Of a stretch of 64,000 bases of DNA, positions 35,501 through 43,993 are shown in pieces. Within the stretch, counting starts at the first letter, position 1. Every line of letters begins with the position of its first letter. The DNA is taken from positions 6,262,001 to 6,326,000 of the forward strand of contig OZ247499.1 in the NCBI GenBank assembly GCA_965233625.1, in the 5' to 3' direction. The notes under the pieces are model-generated. The model was not told the DNA's origin, did not search any database, and worked only from the letters and a program-made list of their open reading frames with translations. The translations under genes were made by a program, and so were the position numbers. The stretch comes from G965233625 sp965233625 (GTDB taxonomy: Bacteria; Planctomycetota; Planctomycetia; Pirellulales; Pirellulaceae).

Positions 35501-36102
35501 TGAAGTACGTGGCGCCGTTAATGGCGGACGCCACCCGCGCGCAAGGACGTTTCTCCGTGGATCTTGATAAACCTACAAGCGTGCCGTTGCAGCAGATTTC
35601 TGCGGCCACGCTTAGCGGGCAGTTGCACATTCACTCTGGCGCCATTGGTCCTGGTCCGCTCGGCCAGCAGGTGCTTGCTGTGGGGCAGCAGGTGATTTCC
35701 ATCGCCCGCAAAGGCGTACCGGCAACCGGCGCCGTGAACGCCCAGATCGCGCTGCCGCAGCAGGCCGTGCCATTTCAGATGACGGCCGGGCGGGTGCATC
35801 ATCAGCAACTATCCATGCAGGTCGGCGATCTGGTGATCCGCACCAGCGGCTCGGCGGGCTTCGATCAGACCTTAGCGCTGAATGCAGAAGTGCCGGTGCA
35901 GGATGCGTGGCTGGGCAGCGATACCCTCGCACAATCGCTGCGCGGCCAGACCATCAGCGTGCCCGTCCGCGGCACCTTCACCCGGCCGCAGGTTGATAAC
36001 CAGGTGATCAAAAACCTCGGCGGCCAGTTACTACGCGGCGGCGCCAACACCCTGATTGAAAAGGGAATCCAACGCGGCCTGCAAGGGCTTTTTGGTAACT
36101 AG
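32533..36102 (+). CDS. AsmA/TamB-like giant membrane-anchored protein
   Basis: The 1189-residue product starts MARKKRKKTGSS, followed by one membrane helix (about 12-34) and a long periplasmic beta-rich region. Its N-terminal part (TSLRQQVAAWIAPDFQGRV, then VELRDDGSNWEDAL) and its long repetitive beta-sheet body resemble AsmA-like/TamB/DUF748 proteins of Gram-negative envelopes, which are thought to form hydrophobic bridges for lipid transfer between membranes. The C terminus ends with an amphipathic segment (GGQLLRGGANTLIEKGIQRGLQGLFGN) typical of the AsmA-like C-terminal end. The ATG at 32533 has AAAGGA 10 bases upstream and is preferred over 32476. The exact family is uncertain, but the architecture is clear. 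Confidence 0.72.
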   Translation: MARKKRKKTGSSLLRTGFVLLLLAGGLIICGPTIVANTSLRQQVAAWIAPDFQGRVLSESASYGWFSQTEMTGVSITGTDGEVLLTADKLYCDRNVWQLYNEGHNLGVVGLQNPKVYVELRDDGSNWEDALGEMLSKPGSGKPFQGTFAVTGGAVTLVSDGQQWTASDIEAGLTLPSTADTPLTARIATFVQLGTAAEEGSAGTPSPETTDPAAKPQPNVQAELSWIAGDGPEAGLGQGHAVIKSDQFELQMLSPLLRRAGVNVAATGPLTSNCRLEWDNNGGRRLYIAQLSTANLIVQAPEYLGPHPARIGYLNATGDVALQGGRADFERLKVDSSLGVLEATGSLPVTGFDTAAAIEHLKTQDYTLQGRVDLAQVAAAFPGVMHIREGVQLKSGQVTVNVNSAAAAEGLRRWVAVLESTQIAAEHQGQYYAWDKPVRIALTAQQTNAGPVIEDLQCASTFMQLGGKGSLQQGNLHGVINLSQLSTELARFIDLRNIRLEGQTSVQLTWSQDQQRIISLNGNATISNWLVQLPGARTWKEQQLTATLGARGVAGQMQVERMESGVLRVQSGADVLEASLTAPVEQPRAASVYPLRVSAAGSLGTWIPRLQTVAPLEGWQLDGSMTLAGNVSASLSKVDISGATLTVDQFTAATEGLKIVEPRLEAAGAAAYDLVRHQLSSTGATLTSSSVSLRANSLVVETQPPSVIGEVAYRASLQRVLQWIPPEEPRTWDVAGVVAGNLTMSQSEGVTTASTTAQIENLVYATYQPPQAAPGVVQVASNNPWTPIWTEPVVRIETQAQYHHADDVLQLLKANVTSPALSVHAAGRITRPATDADADLRGNVNYDLRQIATRLSPALGAQFTMQGEGMRPFVIRGPLIKPAATTTGNAPVENAGAANGGFFHPDLTAEFSVACDGASAYGLTAGAFEVSAKLARNVVNFAPLNIPVSEGTVRGAPKLDLTTPQAVLHLQPGRVVDNVDISPQMCATWLKYVAPLMADATRAQGRFSVDLDKPTSVPLQQISAATLSGQLHIHSGAIGPGPLGQQVLAVGQQVISIARKGVPATGAVNAQIALPQQAVPFQMTAGRVHHQQLSMQVGDLVIRTSGSAGFDQTLALNAEVPVQDAWLGSDTLAQSLRGQTISVPVRGTFTRPQVDNQVIKNLGGQLLRGGANTLIEKGIQRGLQGLFGN

Positions 36103-36138
36103 CAACGGGTGCTTCCTGCGGTTTGACTAACCTCCAAC

Positions 36139-36213
36139 CCGTAGGTCAGGCGCCTGCCTGCCGCTGTTACGCATTCCACCTCAACCGCCGTCGGGCAGGC
36201 GTCTGACCTACGG
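36139..36213. repeat. Imperfect inverted repeat (REP-like)
   Basis: CCGTAGGTCAGGCGCCTGCC (from 36139) is repeated in inverted form ending GACCTACGG at 36213. The arms differ at two positions and are separated by about 25 bases. It lies in the gap between two convergent genes. Such palindromes in planctomycete intergenic spaces often occur as many genomic copies; copy number cannot be judged here. Confidence 0.55.
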
Positions 36214-36256
36214 TTCTCCGAAAAACGCAACGTGTGTTCTGATTCATCCCGAGGAA

Positions 36257-36273
36257 GGCAGGCGGAGCCTGCC
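36257..36273. repeat. Short palindrome related to the adjacent REP-like element
   Basis: GGCAGGCGGAGCCTGCC is a hairpin of seven GC-rich pairs with a three-base loop. It is followed by CTACGG, echoing the ends of the preceding inverted repeat. Together they may act as a transcription stop for the convergent genes at each side. Confidence 0.45.
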
Positions 36274-36289
36274 CTACGGAATGCCTTGT

Positions 36290-39200
36290 TTAATCCTGGC
36301 CGGCGTATAGCTTGTGCTTTTTGTCGCCGCCGGCGTAGACGAAGCCGATGAGGTCGAGGATTTCTTCGCGGGTCAGGCGGTTGAGCAAGCCGGCGGGCAT
36401 CAGCGAGACGGGGGATTTCTGCTGATCTTCCACTTCGTCCTTTTTGATGACCGTGGGTTTGCCTTTGGCCAGCGGGTCGATCACGATTTTGAACTCGGTG
36501 GCGGTTTCTTCCACGATCATGCCGGTGATGAATTCGCCAGATTCCAGCACGAAGACGTGCGACTGGAACTTCTCGTCAATCTCTTTAGAAGGCTCCACGA
36601 GTGAACGCAGGATGTGCGCTGTCGTGTGCTTCTTATCCGTCAGCTTGGACAGGTCCGGGCCAAAGACGTAGCCTTCGCCGTCCAGCTTGTGGCAGCCGGT
36701 GCAACTGGCGTACTGGAAGAGCGACTTGCCGACTTCGAAGTTGCGGCCGGCTGGCAGCGTCTCGACATCGGCGATCAGTTCTTCGAACTTCCAGTCGTGG
36801 TTGCGGGACGTGGCCTTCAGCAGATCGTCTTTCACTTCCAGCTTAGCCGCGGCCAGGTACTTGGCGGAATCCGCCTGGTACGCGGCAAGATCGGCGACCA
36901 CATACAGCGCGCCGAACATGCGGCGCCAATGGCCGGGATAGGTGCACACATACGGATACACGCCCGGGTCCGCCGGCGCCTTGAAGCTGAGGGCCTGCGT
37001 CTTGCCGGGTTGAATCAGCTCGCTGCCCAGCAGCACATTGTCTGTGGCGGGGATGTAATGCCGGGCCATGGCATCGGCGTCGCGTCCTGTCTTTTCGGCC
37101 AGCATGCCGGTTTCGGCCAGCGTGCCTGGTTTGACGATGGCGAAGTTATGCGGCATGGCGTCGATATTGCTGAAGCGGAATTCAACCGCTTTACCCGCCT
37201 GCACCGCAATCACCTCTTTGTCAAAGATCATACGATGCGGAACCGTGCCGATGGCGATCACGCGGACATCCAGGTTCTGCAGCCGCGCGGTCACTTTGGC
37301 GGCTTCTGCGGCGGGCAACTTGGCAGCCAGGGATTTAGCCAGCTTCATGGCGGCGGTGGCCGAAGCGCCGGTGCGGTACTGTTCAGGGATGCTGCTGAGA
37401 TAGCCGGTGAGGTTATCGGCCAGTGGACGCACGTGCTTCTGCGGCCAGCTTTTGGGCGGAACATTCAGCAGGGCGGAAATGGCCGCCGGGCGGCTCTTGC
37501 CGCGTGCGACCAGCTTAGCCAGTGCGGCGAATTTATCTTCGTCATGGCCTGGAATGGTCGAGAGCGCGGCAATCGCGGCGTCGTGCAAGGTGGGCCCGCC
37601 GCCCACGCTGAGATTGCTGGCGGGAATGGCCTGTTTGCTGATGCCCGGTCCCTGCCATTTCACACTCAGCGCGTCGCCGCCGCCGTTATCGAAATACGTG
37701 ACCAGCAGCGGATGGGCGCCGGCGGGTAGATCGATTGTGCCCGACTTTTCGCGTGGTCCGTGTAGCCCGTCGTTGTTCACCAGCAGTTTGTCGCCGATGT
37801 AAATCCGGGAGCCGTCATCGGACGTGATAGAGAACGTGTAACGGCCCGACTTGGGGATGAGAACCTGCCCGCTGAACCGCAGGGCGAAGCCGTCGGACTG
37901 TTTCCGTACGGGCGTGTTCATGGTGATGGTGGGCGTCATGCCGCTGGCAGTTGGCTTCATGGCGGCGAGGGTTTCTTTGGCCACGTTGGAAGCATTGGGG
38001 AAGAAGAAGTCAACCTTCAATCCGGGCGACTGCAGTGCGGAACTGCTGTTTTCGGCTTCGAGATGCGCCGGCAGCGCTGAGATCAGCGGAAGCACTTTCT
38101 CGTAAAGTTGCTCGCGGACAATTGGGTCCACCGAAGGCACCGCGTCCAGGAAATCGCGGAGCCGTTCCTTACTCTTGGTGGCAGCCAGGAAGGCGTCGTC
38201 GGGACCATCGGCGGAAATCCAGGCAGCGTATCCCACCCGCTTCAACCCAGGCGTGCGGCCCTTCAGTGCAAGCTGGCGGATCTGCCGGGTGACGGTTTTC
38301 AGTTCCACGGCGGGCTGATCGGCCAGCAAAGAACCAAGCCCCGCGAGGTTGCTATCTTCGTCCTTCTGCGCTTCGGCAATCAACTGCATCAGCACGGCAA
38401 GCTGCGGTTGTTTTAGTTGCGTGGCAAGGCTTTCCAGTGCGGCGCCCAGTTGCTTCCTGCTGGCGTTTTTGCGGGAAAGAATCGCGCGGTTAACCGCGGG
38501 CGTGCGGTCCAGCTTTTCCAGGTCGGCAATGCTGGCGTTGAGCAGCACGTAGCTTTGCGCCGCGTCCGAAAGCTTAGCGCCGGTTTTGAGTGTTTCGGCA
38601 ATGATGGCGTCTACATTAATTTTGCTACGGGCGTAACGCAGCACGGTTTCGAGTTCCGGATCGACGGGGCGGGTGGCGGTTTCGAAGATGACTTCAGCCG
38701 GAATCAAGCCTTCAAACTCCACAGCGGCTTTGACCGCTTCAGCCCGCACCAGCGGCGAATTATCGCGCGAAGCGGCGACCAGCGTCTCCTGCCAGTTTTC
38801 CGCCCGGCCCGCCCAGTGCCCCAGCGTGCGGATGGCGGCAGCGCGGACGCGCGGCTCTTCAGCACGGAACACTTTCTGAAGCAGGGGCATGTTCACCAGC
38901 CGCTGTTCTTCAAAAACCCACAGGCATTCAAGCAGCGCCTGCGCCTCGTCGCGGCCGGTGGCTGACTTCTTCGGATCAAGCTTGGCGGCGAAGGCGCCCA
39001 CTTCCTTGGTGATTTCATCTGCGGTGCGGCTGGTCAGTTCCAGCCGCGCACGATACCGTGTGCCGTTGTCTGAGGCGAAGAAATGCTGGCAGACTTCGGC
39101 GATGGGTTTGCCCTTCATCTTTGCCGGCTCCAGCAGATCGCGGCCCTTTTTCGTGACGCGGTAAATGCGTCCGTGTTTATGGTCGCGGTTGGGGTCGCGC

Positions 39201-39490
39201 ATGTTGTGCTGCATGTGGCCGATCAGCGTGTTGTGCCAGTCGGAAATATACAGCGCGCCGTCGCCGCCCATTTCAACATCGCTGGGGCGGAAGTTGGGGT
39301 CGGAAGAAACCACGACGGGTTCGATCTCGGTCGCCGTAATGTCGGCGCCGTTGTACTTCACTTCATGTTGCAGCACGCCCAGGAAGCCGATGGCGTTACA
39401 GATCAGGAAGTTGCCTTCGTGCTCCGAGCCGAAGTGATCGCCAGAGATCATCCCCGTAGCGGGCACCGGGCGGACGCGTTTCTGGAACAC
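36290..39490 (-). CDS. Planctomycete dehydrogenase-propeller giant, 3' part (HEAT, PA14, cupredoxin, cytochrome c)
   Basis: This frame continues the upstream SGNH/propeller frame after a one-base shift. Its first residues (FQKRVRPVPATGMISGDHFGSEHEGNFL) are the middle of the putative membrane-bound dehydrogenase domain. Next come HEAT-like helices (about residues 150-460), a PA14 domain (about 490-625, FALRFSGQVLIPKSGRYTFSITSDDGS), a cupredoxin-like domain (about 760-860; PHNF, YPYVCTYPGHWRRM with His, Cys, His, Met copper ligands) and a C-terminal cytochrome c-type domain with CTGCH. The chain would transfer electrons outside the membrane. Taken alone it lacks a signal peptide and a proper start, so it is not an independent gene. 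Confidence 0.85.
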   Translation of the reverse strand: MFQKRVRPVPATGMISGDHFGSEHEGNFLICNAIGFLGVLQHEVKYNGADITATEIEPVVVSSDPNFRPSDVEMGGDGALYISDWHNTLIGHMQHNMRDPNRDHKHGRIYRVTKKGRDLLEPAKMKGKPIAEVCQHFFASDNGTRYRARLELTSRTADEITKEVGAFAAKLDPKKSATGRDEAQALLECLWVFEEQRLVNMPLLQKVFRAEEPRVRAAAIRTLGHWAGRAENWQETLVAASRDNSPLVRAEAVKAAVEFEGLIPAEVIFETATRPVDPELETVLRYARSKINVDAIIAETLKTGAKLSDAAQSYVLLNASIADLEKLDRTPAVNRAILSRKNASRKQLGAALESLATQLKQPQLAVLMQLIAEAQKDEDSNLAGLGSLLADQPAVELKTVTRQIRQLALKGRTPGLKRVGYAAWISADGPDDAFLAATKSKERLRDFLDAVPSVDPIVREQLYEKVLPLISALPAHLEAENSSSALQSPGLKVDFFFPNASNVAKETLAAMKPTASGMTPTITMNTPVRKQSDGFALRFSGQVLIPKSGRYTFSITSDDGSRIYIGDKLLVNNDGLHGPREKSGTIDLPAGAHPLLVTYFDNGGGDALSVKWQGPGISKQAIPASNLSVGGGPTLHDAAIAALSTIPGHDEDKFAALAKLVARGKSRPAAISALLNVPPKSWPQKHVRPLADNLTGYLSSIPEQYRTGASATAAMKLAKSLAAKLPAAEAAKVTARLQNLDVRVIAIGTVPHRMIFDKEVIAVQAGKAVEFRFSNIDAMPHNFAIVKPGTLAETGMLAEKTGRDADAMARHYIPATDNVLLGSELIQPGKTQALSFKAPADPGVYPYVCTYPGHWRRMFGALYVVADLAAYQADSAKYLAAAKLEVKDDLLKATSRNHDWKFEELIADVETLPAGRNFEVGKSLFQYASCTGCHKLDGEGYVFGPDLSKLTDKKHTTAHILRSLVEPSKEIDEKFQSHVFVLESGEFITGMIVEETATEFKIVIDPLAKGKPTVIKKDEVEDQQKSPVSLMPAGLLNRLTREEILDLIGFVYAGGDKKHKLYAGQD

Positions 39491-41199
39491 TTCTTATTGC
39501 CGATGCCCTTGCCAATGTTCACATAGCTGCCGGTGCCGCCGGTGCCATCGTTGGCGAACTGAAAGCCCCAGCGGTCGAAGATATCGCCGTGCGGATTAGG
39601 GCCGATCGGGAAATGAAATTCAAATTCAAACGTCCGCGGGTTGAAACGGTGCACACCAGAAGATCCGCTGCGGAACGTCCGCGTGGGTGTTTCAAAGTTC
39701 GCAATGTTAAAGATGCCGCGCGACCAGTACAGCCAGCCATCGGGCCCGACCAGCATGGCGTTGGCGGAGTGGTGCGTGTCAGCGCTGCTGACGCCCTGCA
39801 GCATGCGGATTTTTACATCGGCCTTGTCGTCGCCATCGGTGTCTTTCAGGAACCAGATCTCCGGCGGAGCCGCCACCAGCACGCCGCCATTCCAGAATTC
39901 AAATCCCGTGATGCTATTGAGCTTGTCGGCGAAGACGATGCACTTGTCGGCTTTGCCGTCTTTGTCTTCATCGGGCAGAATCACCAGAGCGTCTTCGCGC
40001 TCCTGCACCGGGTTCCAGTGCGGATAGCTGGGCCAGACAGAAGCCCACAGCCGGCTGTCCGGATCGACGGCCATCTGCACGGGATTGACCAGGCGGGGGA
40101 ACTGCTCTTCCGAAGCGAAGAGGTTCACTTCCATCCCTTCGGCGACCTTCATCTTGCTGATGGCTTCTTTGCCGCCCATATAAGGCCACTTGCCGCCGGG
40201 CAGTGGTCCGGGCTTGTTGGTTTTGACAGACAGCGTTTCCGGGATGTTGCTATCGTCCGGCTTGATGCTCTTTCCTTGCGCTGCGGCCCAGACCACCTTG
40301 TCGCGGTTGGTGGTCATCACGTCGAAGATTTCCATCTCACGCCGCATCACATCCGCGTTCGACTGCCCGTGCCAGGCAAGTTTCGACCGGCCGCCGTACA
40401 CGTTATAGCCATCCACCACGCGGTAACGGCTGAACCAGTAATAGTTCTTTTCCAGCACTGCTTCACGCAGCGCTTTGACCTTACTTTCAGCCGGGGCCGC
40501 TTTGCCGAACAGCTTCTGCACGGCCACTTCCGCAACCGCCTTGTTCCCGTGATCCAGCAGGTGAATGCCGTTCATAGTCAGCGGCTTTTTGGCCGCGGCG
40601 TACAGCTTTTTCGATGGAGTGAATAGATCGACAAAGGCGACTTCTTTCGCCGCGCAGACCTGCTTCATCGCATCGGTGTAGGTCTGCAGCTTGGTGTTGT
40701 TTTCTTTGCCATCGGGCAGGTGCGGGCTGTTTAAGTCTTCGTGGGCAATGGGTGAAAAGAACACCAGCCGTGGCGCCGAGCTGCCGTTGTACTGCTGCCC
40801 CTTCATCTGATCGATGGTCGAAGCCAGATCCGCTTCGAACCCGGCCAGCGCCTTCTCGCCGCGCAGTGCCTCGTTGTAGCCGAAGAAGCAGAAGATGACG
40901 TCCGCCTGCGTTTTGCTCAGCCATTGATTGGCATCGCCGAAGTTGGCGGACCGGGGCCGGTTCTTTAGTTCATCGCCGGAGAATCCCAGATTGCGGAAGG
41001 TCAGCTGGTGCTGTGGATGCAGCGCATGAATGTAAGTTTCCAGCCACGCATGATGCTGCATGCGGTCCGCCATCGTATTGCCGATGTAAACGACGTGGTC
41101 GCCTTGCTGAAGCTTCAACAAAGGCTCGTCCGCCTGCACACCGCCAGTGATTAAAAGTGCAGCAATTAGGGCCGATAGCCACAGGGCAGGTAGTTTCAT
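39448..41199 (-). CDS. Planctomycete dehydrogenase-propeller giant, 5' part (signal peptide, SGNH hydrolase, propeller)
   Basis: From the ATG at 41199 the frame starts with a signal peptide (MKLPALWLSALIAALLITGG, then VQADEP) and a SGNH/GDSL-type hydrolase domain (about 25-240; VVYIGNTMADR, RNLGFSGDEL, GIHLLDHG). After residue 300 comes the start of the propeller of the planctomycete dehydrogenase family (WPYMGGKEAISKMKVAEGMEVNLFASEEQ, then WLYWSRGIF and FDRWGFQF). It stops 42 bases after the shift at about 39490, with nonhomologous residues at the end. A missing G (AAGAAGTG for AAGAAGGTG) would restore one protein of about 1635 residues. It could be a sequencing error, a true mutation or a decayed gene. 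Confidence 0.85.
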   Translation of the reverse strand: MKLPALWLSALIAALLITGGVQADEPLLKLQQGDHVVYIGNTMADRMQHHAWLETYIHALHPQHQLTFRNLGFSGDELKNRPRSANFGDANQWLSKTQADVIFCFFGYNEALRGEKALAGFEADLASTIDQMKGQQYNGSSAPRLVFFSPIAHEDLNSPHLPDGKENNTKLQTYTDAMKQVCAAKEVAFVDLFTPSKKLYAAAKKPLTMNGIHLLDHGNKAVAEVAVQKLFGKAAPAESKVKALREAVLEKNYYWFSRYRVVDGYNVYGGRSKLAWHGQSNADVMRREMEIFDVMTTNRDKVVWAAAQGKSIKPDDSNIPETLSVKTNKPGPLPGGKWPYMGGKEAISKMKVAEGMEVNLFASEEQFPRLVNPVQMAVDPDSRLWASVWPSYPHWNPVQEREDALVILPDEDKDGKADKCIVFADKLNSITGFEFWNGGVLVAAPPEIWFLKDTDGDDKADVKIRMLQGVSSADTHHSANAMLVGPDGWLYWSRGIFNIANFETPTRTFRSGSSGVHRFNPRTFEFEFHFPIGPNPHGDIFDRWGFQFANDGTGGTGSYVNIGKGIGNKKCSRNASARCPLRG

Positions 41200-41277
41200 C
41201 GGAACGTATTCCATCGGGGTCGGGCAACGTGGGCGGGATAGCAAGGGTGTGCGGATCGCACGCAGTTAAGAGATAAC

Positions 41278-41475
41278 GGTTATATTTCCCCCGCCATCCT
41301 GATGCAACTCGCGGTTCACGAGGATGCAGCATGTTGGCTGCGACGAAGGCGACATGCTGATCCGCGGAATGATCTGTTTGCGTAGAAACGGAGATGTGGT
41401 TGCCAACGTTTGAGGCTATTTCTGCTGCGAAACCGATAAGAATTTTGATCGGGTATGTCGAAACCGGTTATATTT
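41278..41475. other. Direct repeat GGTTATATTT in the divergent spacer
   Basis: Two identical copies of GGTTATATTT, at 41278-41287 and 41466-41475, lie 188 bases apart in the space between the SGNH/propeller gene and the DUF1592 gene. Both are followed by a C-rich stretch. They could be binding sites for the same regulator. Confidence 0.3.
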
Positions 41476-41525
41476 AACGCTCCCACCTGACATTCCTCAC
41501 GCCAGCTTCCCTCCCCTGCAATCCT

Positions 41526-43955
41526 ATGCGTGTTGCCTTATTCCGTTGCCTCCTGGCTGTTTTCCTGCTGTTCGTTGCGGCGCCGCTGTGCGCCGGAGAA
41601 GGTGAAGGCGTCAGCTTCGAAAAGGAAGTGCTGCCGGTTCTGAAAACGCATTGCTTCAGCTGTCATGGCGCGGAGAAGCAGGAGGCGAATATCCGTCTGG
41701 ATACGTTATCGACGGATCTGCTCAGCGATCGTGCGGCGGCGGAAACCTGGCACGAAGTGCTGAATGCTCTCAACGCCGGAGAAATGCCGCCGGAAGATGC
41801 GAAGCAGCTTGCCGCGCGATCACGTGAAGTCTTAGCAGACTGGGTCAGCACTGCCGTGAACGAGGCGATTGAGGCGCAGCGCGCGACCAACGGCCGCGTG
41901 GTTCTGCGGCGGCTCAACCGGCGGGAATATCAGAATACGATGCGCGACCTGCTTGATCTGGAAATGGACTTCACGCGCGACCTGCCGCCCGACGCTATTT
42001 CGTCCAGTGGTTTCCGCAACGATGGCCGTTCGCTACGGATGTCCGCCATTCACCTGGAGAACTACCTGGCGACCGCACGGAAGGCGCTCGGCCGGGTGAT
42101 TGTTTCCGGCGAACCGCCGCAAGTCTTCAAGCACGAGTTCACCACCAGCAACGTGGGGAACTGGAAGGGCAATGCCGAGCGGCATAACGAGCTTGGCAGG
42201 CAGCAGGAATTCCTGGCGAAGATACCGAAGGATTACCCGGACGAAGGAGACTTCCGCGTCCAGGTGAAATTCTCTGCAGACATCAAGAAGAACGCCGGTT
42301 TCCCGCTGCTGGAAGTCTCTGTCGGATACCGACCGGATACGCAGATTCTGTTTCGCGAGTTTGATCTGGTGGAGACGAGCGAGGCAGGCGATCACGTCCT
42401 GGAGTTCCGCGGCCGCATGGAAGACTTTCCGCTTCCCGTGCGCGGGCAGGGCAAATTTCCCGGCCTGGTGATCCGCTTGCGGAACCGCTACGACGATGGC
42501 TCTCCGCTGCCTAAACGCAACGCGAAGTCCAAGAAGAAGGATAAGGATAAAGATAAGAAAAAAGAACGTCTCTATCCCGCAGAGCCACACCTGCCCACGT
42601 TAACCATCCAGTCTGTGGAGTACGAGGCGCCGGTGTTCGAAAGCTGGCCGCCCGCGCGGCATCGCCGCATCCTGTTTGATTCGCCCCTGCGTGAAAAAGA
42701 CGAACCGGCTTACGTCCGCGAAGTGTTACAGCGTTTCATGACGCGTGCGTTCCGCCGGCCGGTGACAGCGGATGAACTGAAAGAGATGTCGGAGTTCTTT
42801 GCCGCGGCTCGCGATGACTTCCCTGTCTTTGAAGACGCGATGCGGGAAACGCTTGCCATGGTGCTGATCCGCCCTGCGTTTCTGTACCTGGTCGAGCCTG
42901 CTGGCGATAGCAAGCGGAAGGTCACAGACTGGGAGCTTGCGTCGCGTCTGTCTTACTTCCTGTGGAGCACCATGCCCGATGAGCAGCTCCGCAAGCTGGC
43001 GGCGGAGGGAAAGCTCCGCGATGCAAAGACGCTGCAGAATCAGGTGGAGCGGATGCTGAAGAGCCCGCTAGCCTGGCGGTTTGTCGAGCAATTTACAGAT
43101 CAATGGTTGAAGCTGAATGTGATTGATAGCGTCGCGGTGAGCAAAGAGGCGTATCCCGGCTTCGACGAAGCGATGAAAGAAGAAATGCGGGCGGAATCGC
43201 AACACTACTTCGCCGCCCTGCTCCGCGACAACAAGAGCGCGCTGCAACTGCTTACTTCAGACTTCACTTATCTGAATGAACCTCTGGCCCGGCATTACGG
43301 CGTTGACGATGTGTACGGCCGCGAATTCCGCCGGGTGAAACTTAAGGCGGATCAGCACCGCGGCGGCCTGCTGGGGCACGCGGGCATTCTACTGGCCAAC
43401 TCGACCGGAGACGATTCGCACGCCGTGCGCCGCGCCGTGTGGATCCGCGACCGGCTGCTGAACGACCCACCGGCGCCGCCGCCCGCGGACGTGCCGTCGC
43501 TGGAAGAAGCGGACGAGGAGTTCCATCGCCTCTCGATCCGCGAGCAACTGGCCATCCACGGCAAACGCGAGGCCTGCGCCAGTTGTCACCGCGACATCGA
43601 CCCGTGGGGCATCGCCCTGGAGAACTTCGGCGCGACGGGGCTCTGGCGGACCGAAATCCGTCGTAAGACCGGCAGGAAATCCATCACCGTCCCGGTAGAC
43701 TCGCAGAGCGAATTACCCGGCGGCGTGAAGTTGACCAGCGTCGAGGATCTGAAACAGCACCTGGTAACGCGGCGCCGCGATGACTTCGCGCGTGCTTTGG
43801 TTGCGCGTCTGCTGACGTACGCGCTTGGCCGGCGGTTGGAACTGGGCGACCAGCCGGCTCTGGACAAACTCACGGCGGACTGGAATTCCGATGGTCTTGG
43901 CTTGCGTAACCTTATACAGTTAACCGTACTTAGCGACCCGTTCCAGACGAAGTAA
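41526..43955 (+). CDS. DUF1592-family protein with planctomycete cytochrome c domain
   Basis: The 809-residue protein begins with a signal peptide (1-24, PLCAGEGEG) and a planctomycete-type cytochrome c segment with the haem site HCFSCHG (about residue 40). Further on are the serial domains known as DUF1587, DUF1595, DUF1592, DUF1588 and DUF1585, seen as NRREYQNTMRDLLDLE, RFMTRAFRRPVT, ELASRLSYFLWSTMPDE, LLTSDFTYLNEPLARHYG and ACASCHRDIDPWGIALENF, with a second CxxCH. A Lys/Glu-rich linker (about 335-350) separates parts. These proteins are extremely common in planctomycetes and pair with DUF1552 proteins; the role is unknown but probably redox-linked. The DUF1552 gene starts 38 bases later. 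Confidence 0.93.
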   Translation: MRVALFRCLLAVFLLFVAAPLCAGEGEGVSFEKEVLPVLKTHCFSCHGAEKQEANIRLDTLSTDLLSDRAAAETWHEVLNALNAGEMPPEDAKQLAARSREVLADWVSTAVNEAIEAQRATNGRVVLRRLNRREYQNTMRDLLDLEMDFTRDLPPDAISSSGFRNDGRSLRMSAIHLENYLATARKALGRVIVSGEPPQVFKHEFTTSNVGNWKGNAERHNELGRQQEFLAKIPKDYPDEGDFRVQVKFSADIKKNAGFPLLEVSVGYRPDTQILFREFDLVETSEAGDHVLEFRGRMEDFPLPVRGQGKFPGLVIRLRNRYDDGSPLPKRNAKSKKKDKDKDKKKERLYPAEPHLPTLTIQSVEYEAPVFESWPPARHRRILFDSPLREKDEPAYVREVLQRFMTRAFRRPVTADELKEMSEFFAAARDDFPVFEDAMRETLAMVLIRPAFLYLVEPAGDSKRKVTDWELASRLSYFLWSTMPDEQLRKLAAEGKLRDAKTLQNQVERMLKSPLAWRFVEQFTDQWLKLNVIDSVAVSKEAYPGFDEAMKEEMRAESQHYFAALLRDNKSALQLLTSDFTYLNEPLARHYGVDDVYGREFRRVKLKADQHRGGLLGHAGILLANSTGDDSHAVRRAVWIRDRLLNDPPAPPPADVPSLEEADEEFHRLSIREQLAIHGKREACASCHRDIDPWGIALENFGATGLWRTEIRRKTGRKSITVPVDSQSELPGGVKLTSVEDLKQHLVTRRRDDFARALVARLLTYALGRRLELGDQPALDKLTADWNSDGLGLRNLIQLTVLSDPFQTK

Positions 43956-43993
43956 CAATCAGGCCGCTTCAAACTTAGCGTGGAACCGAACCT

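Noticed and set aside
36139..36273. Possible CRISPR array at the repeated GCCTGCC motifs
   Set aside because: Only two partial copies, in inverted orientation, without regular spacers or Cas genes.
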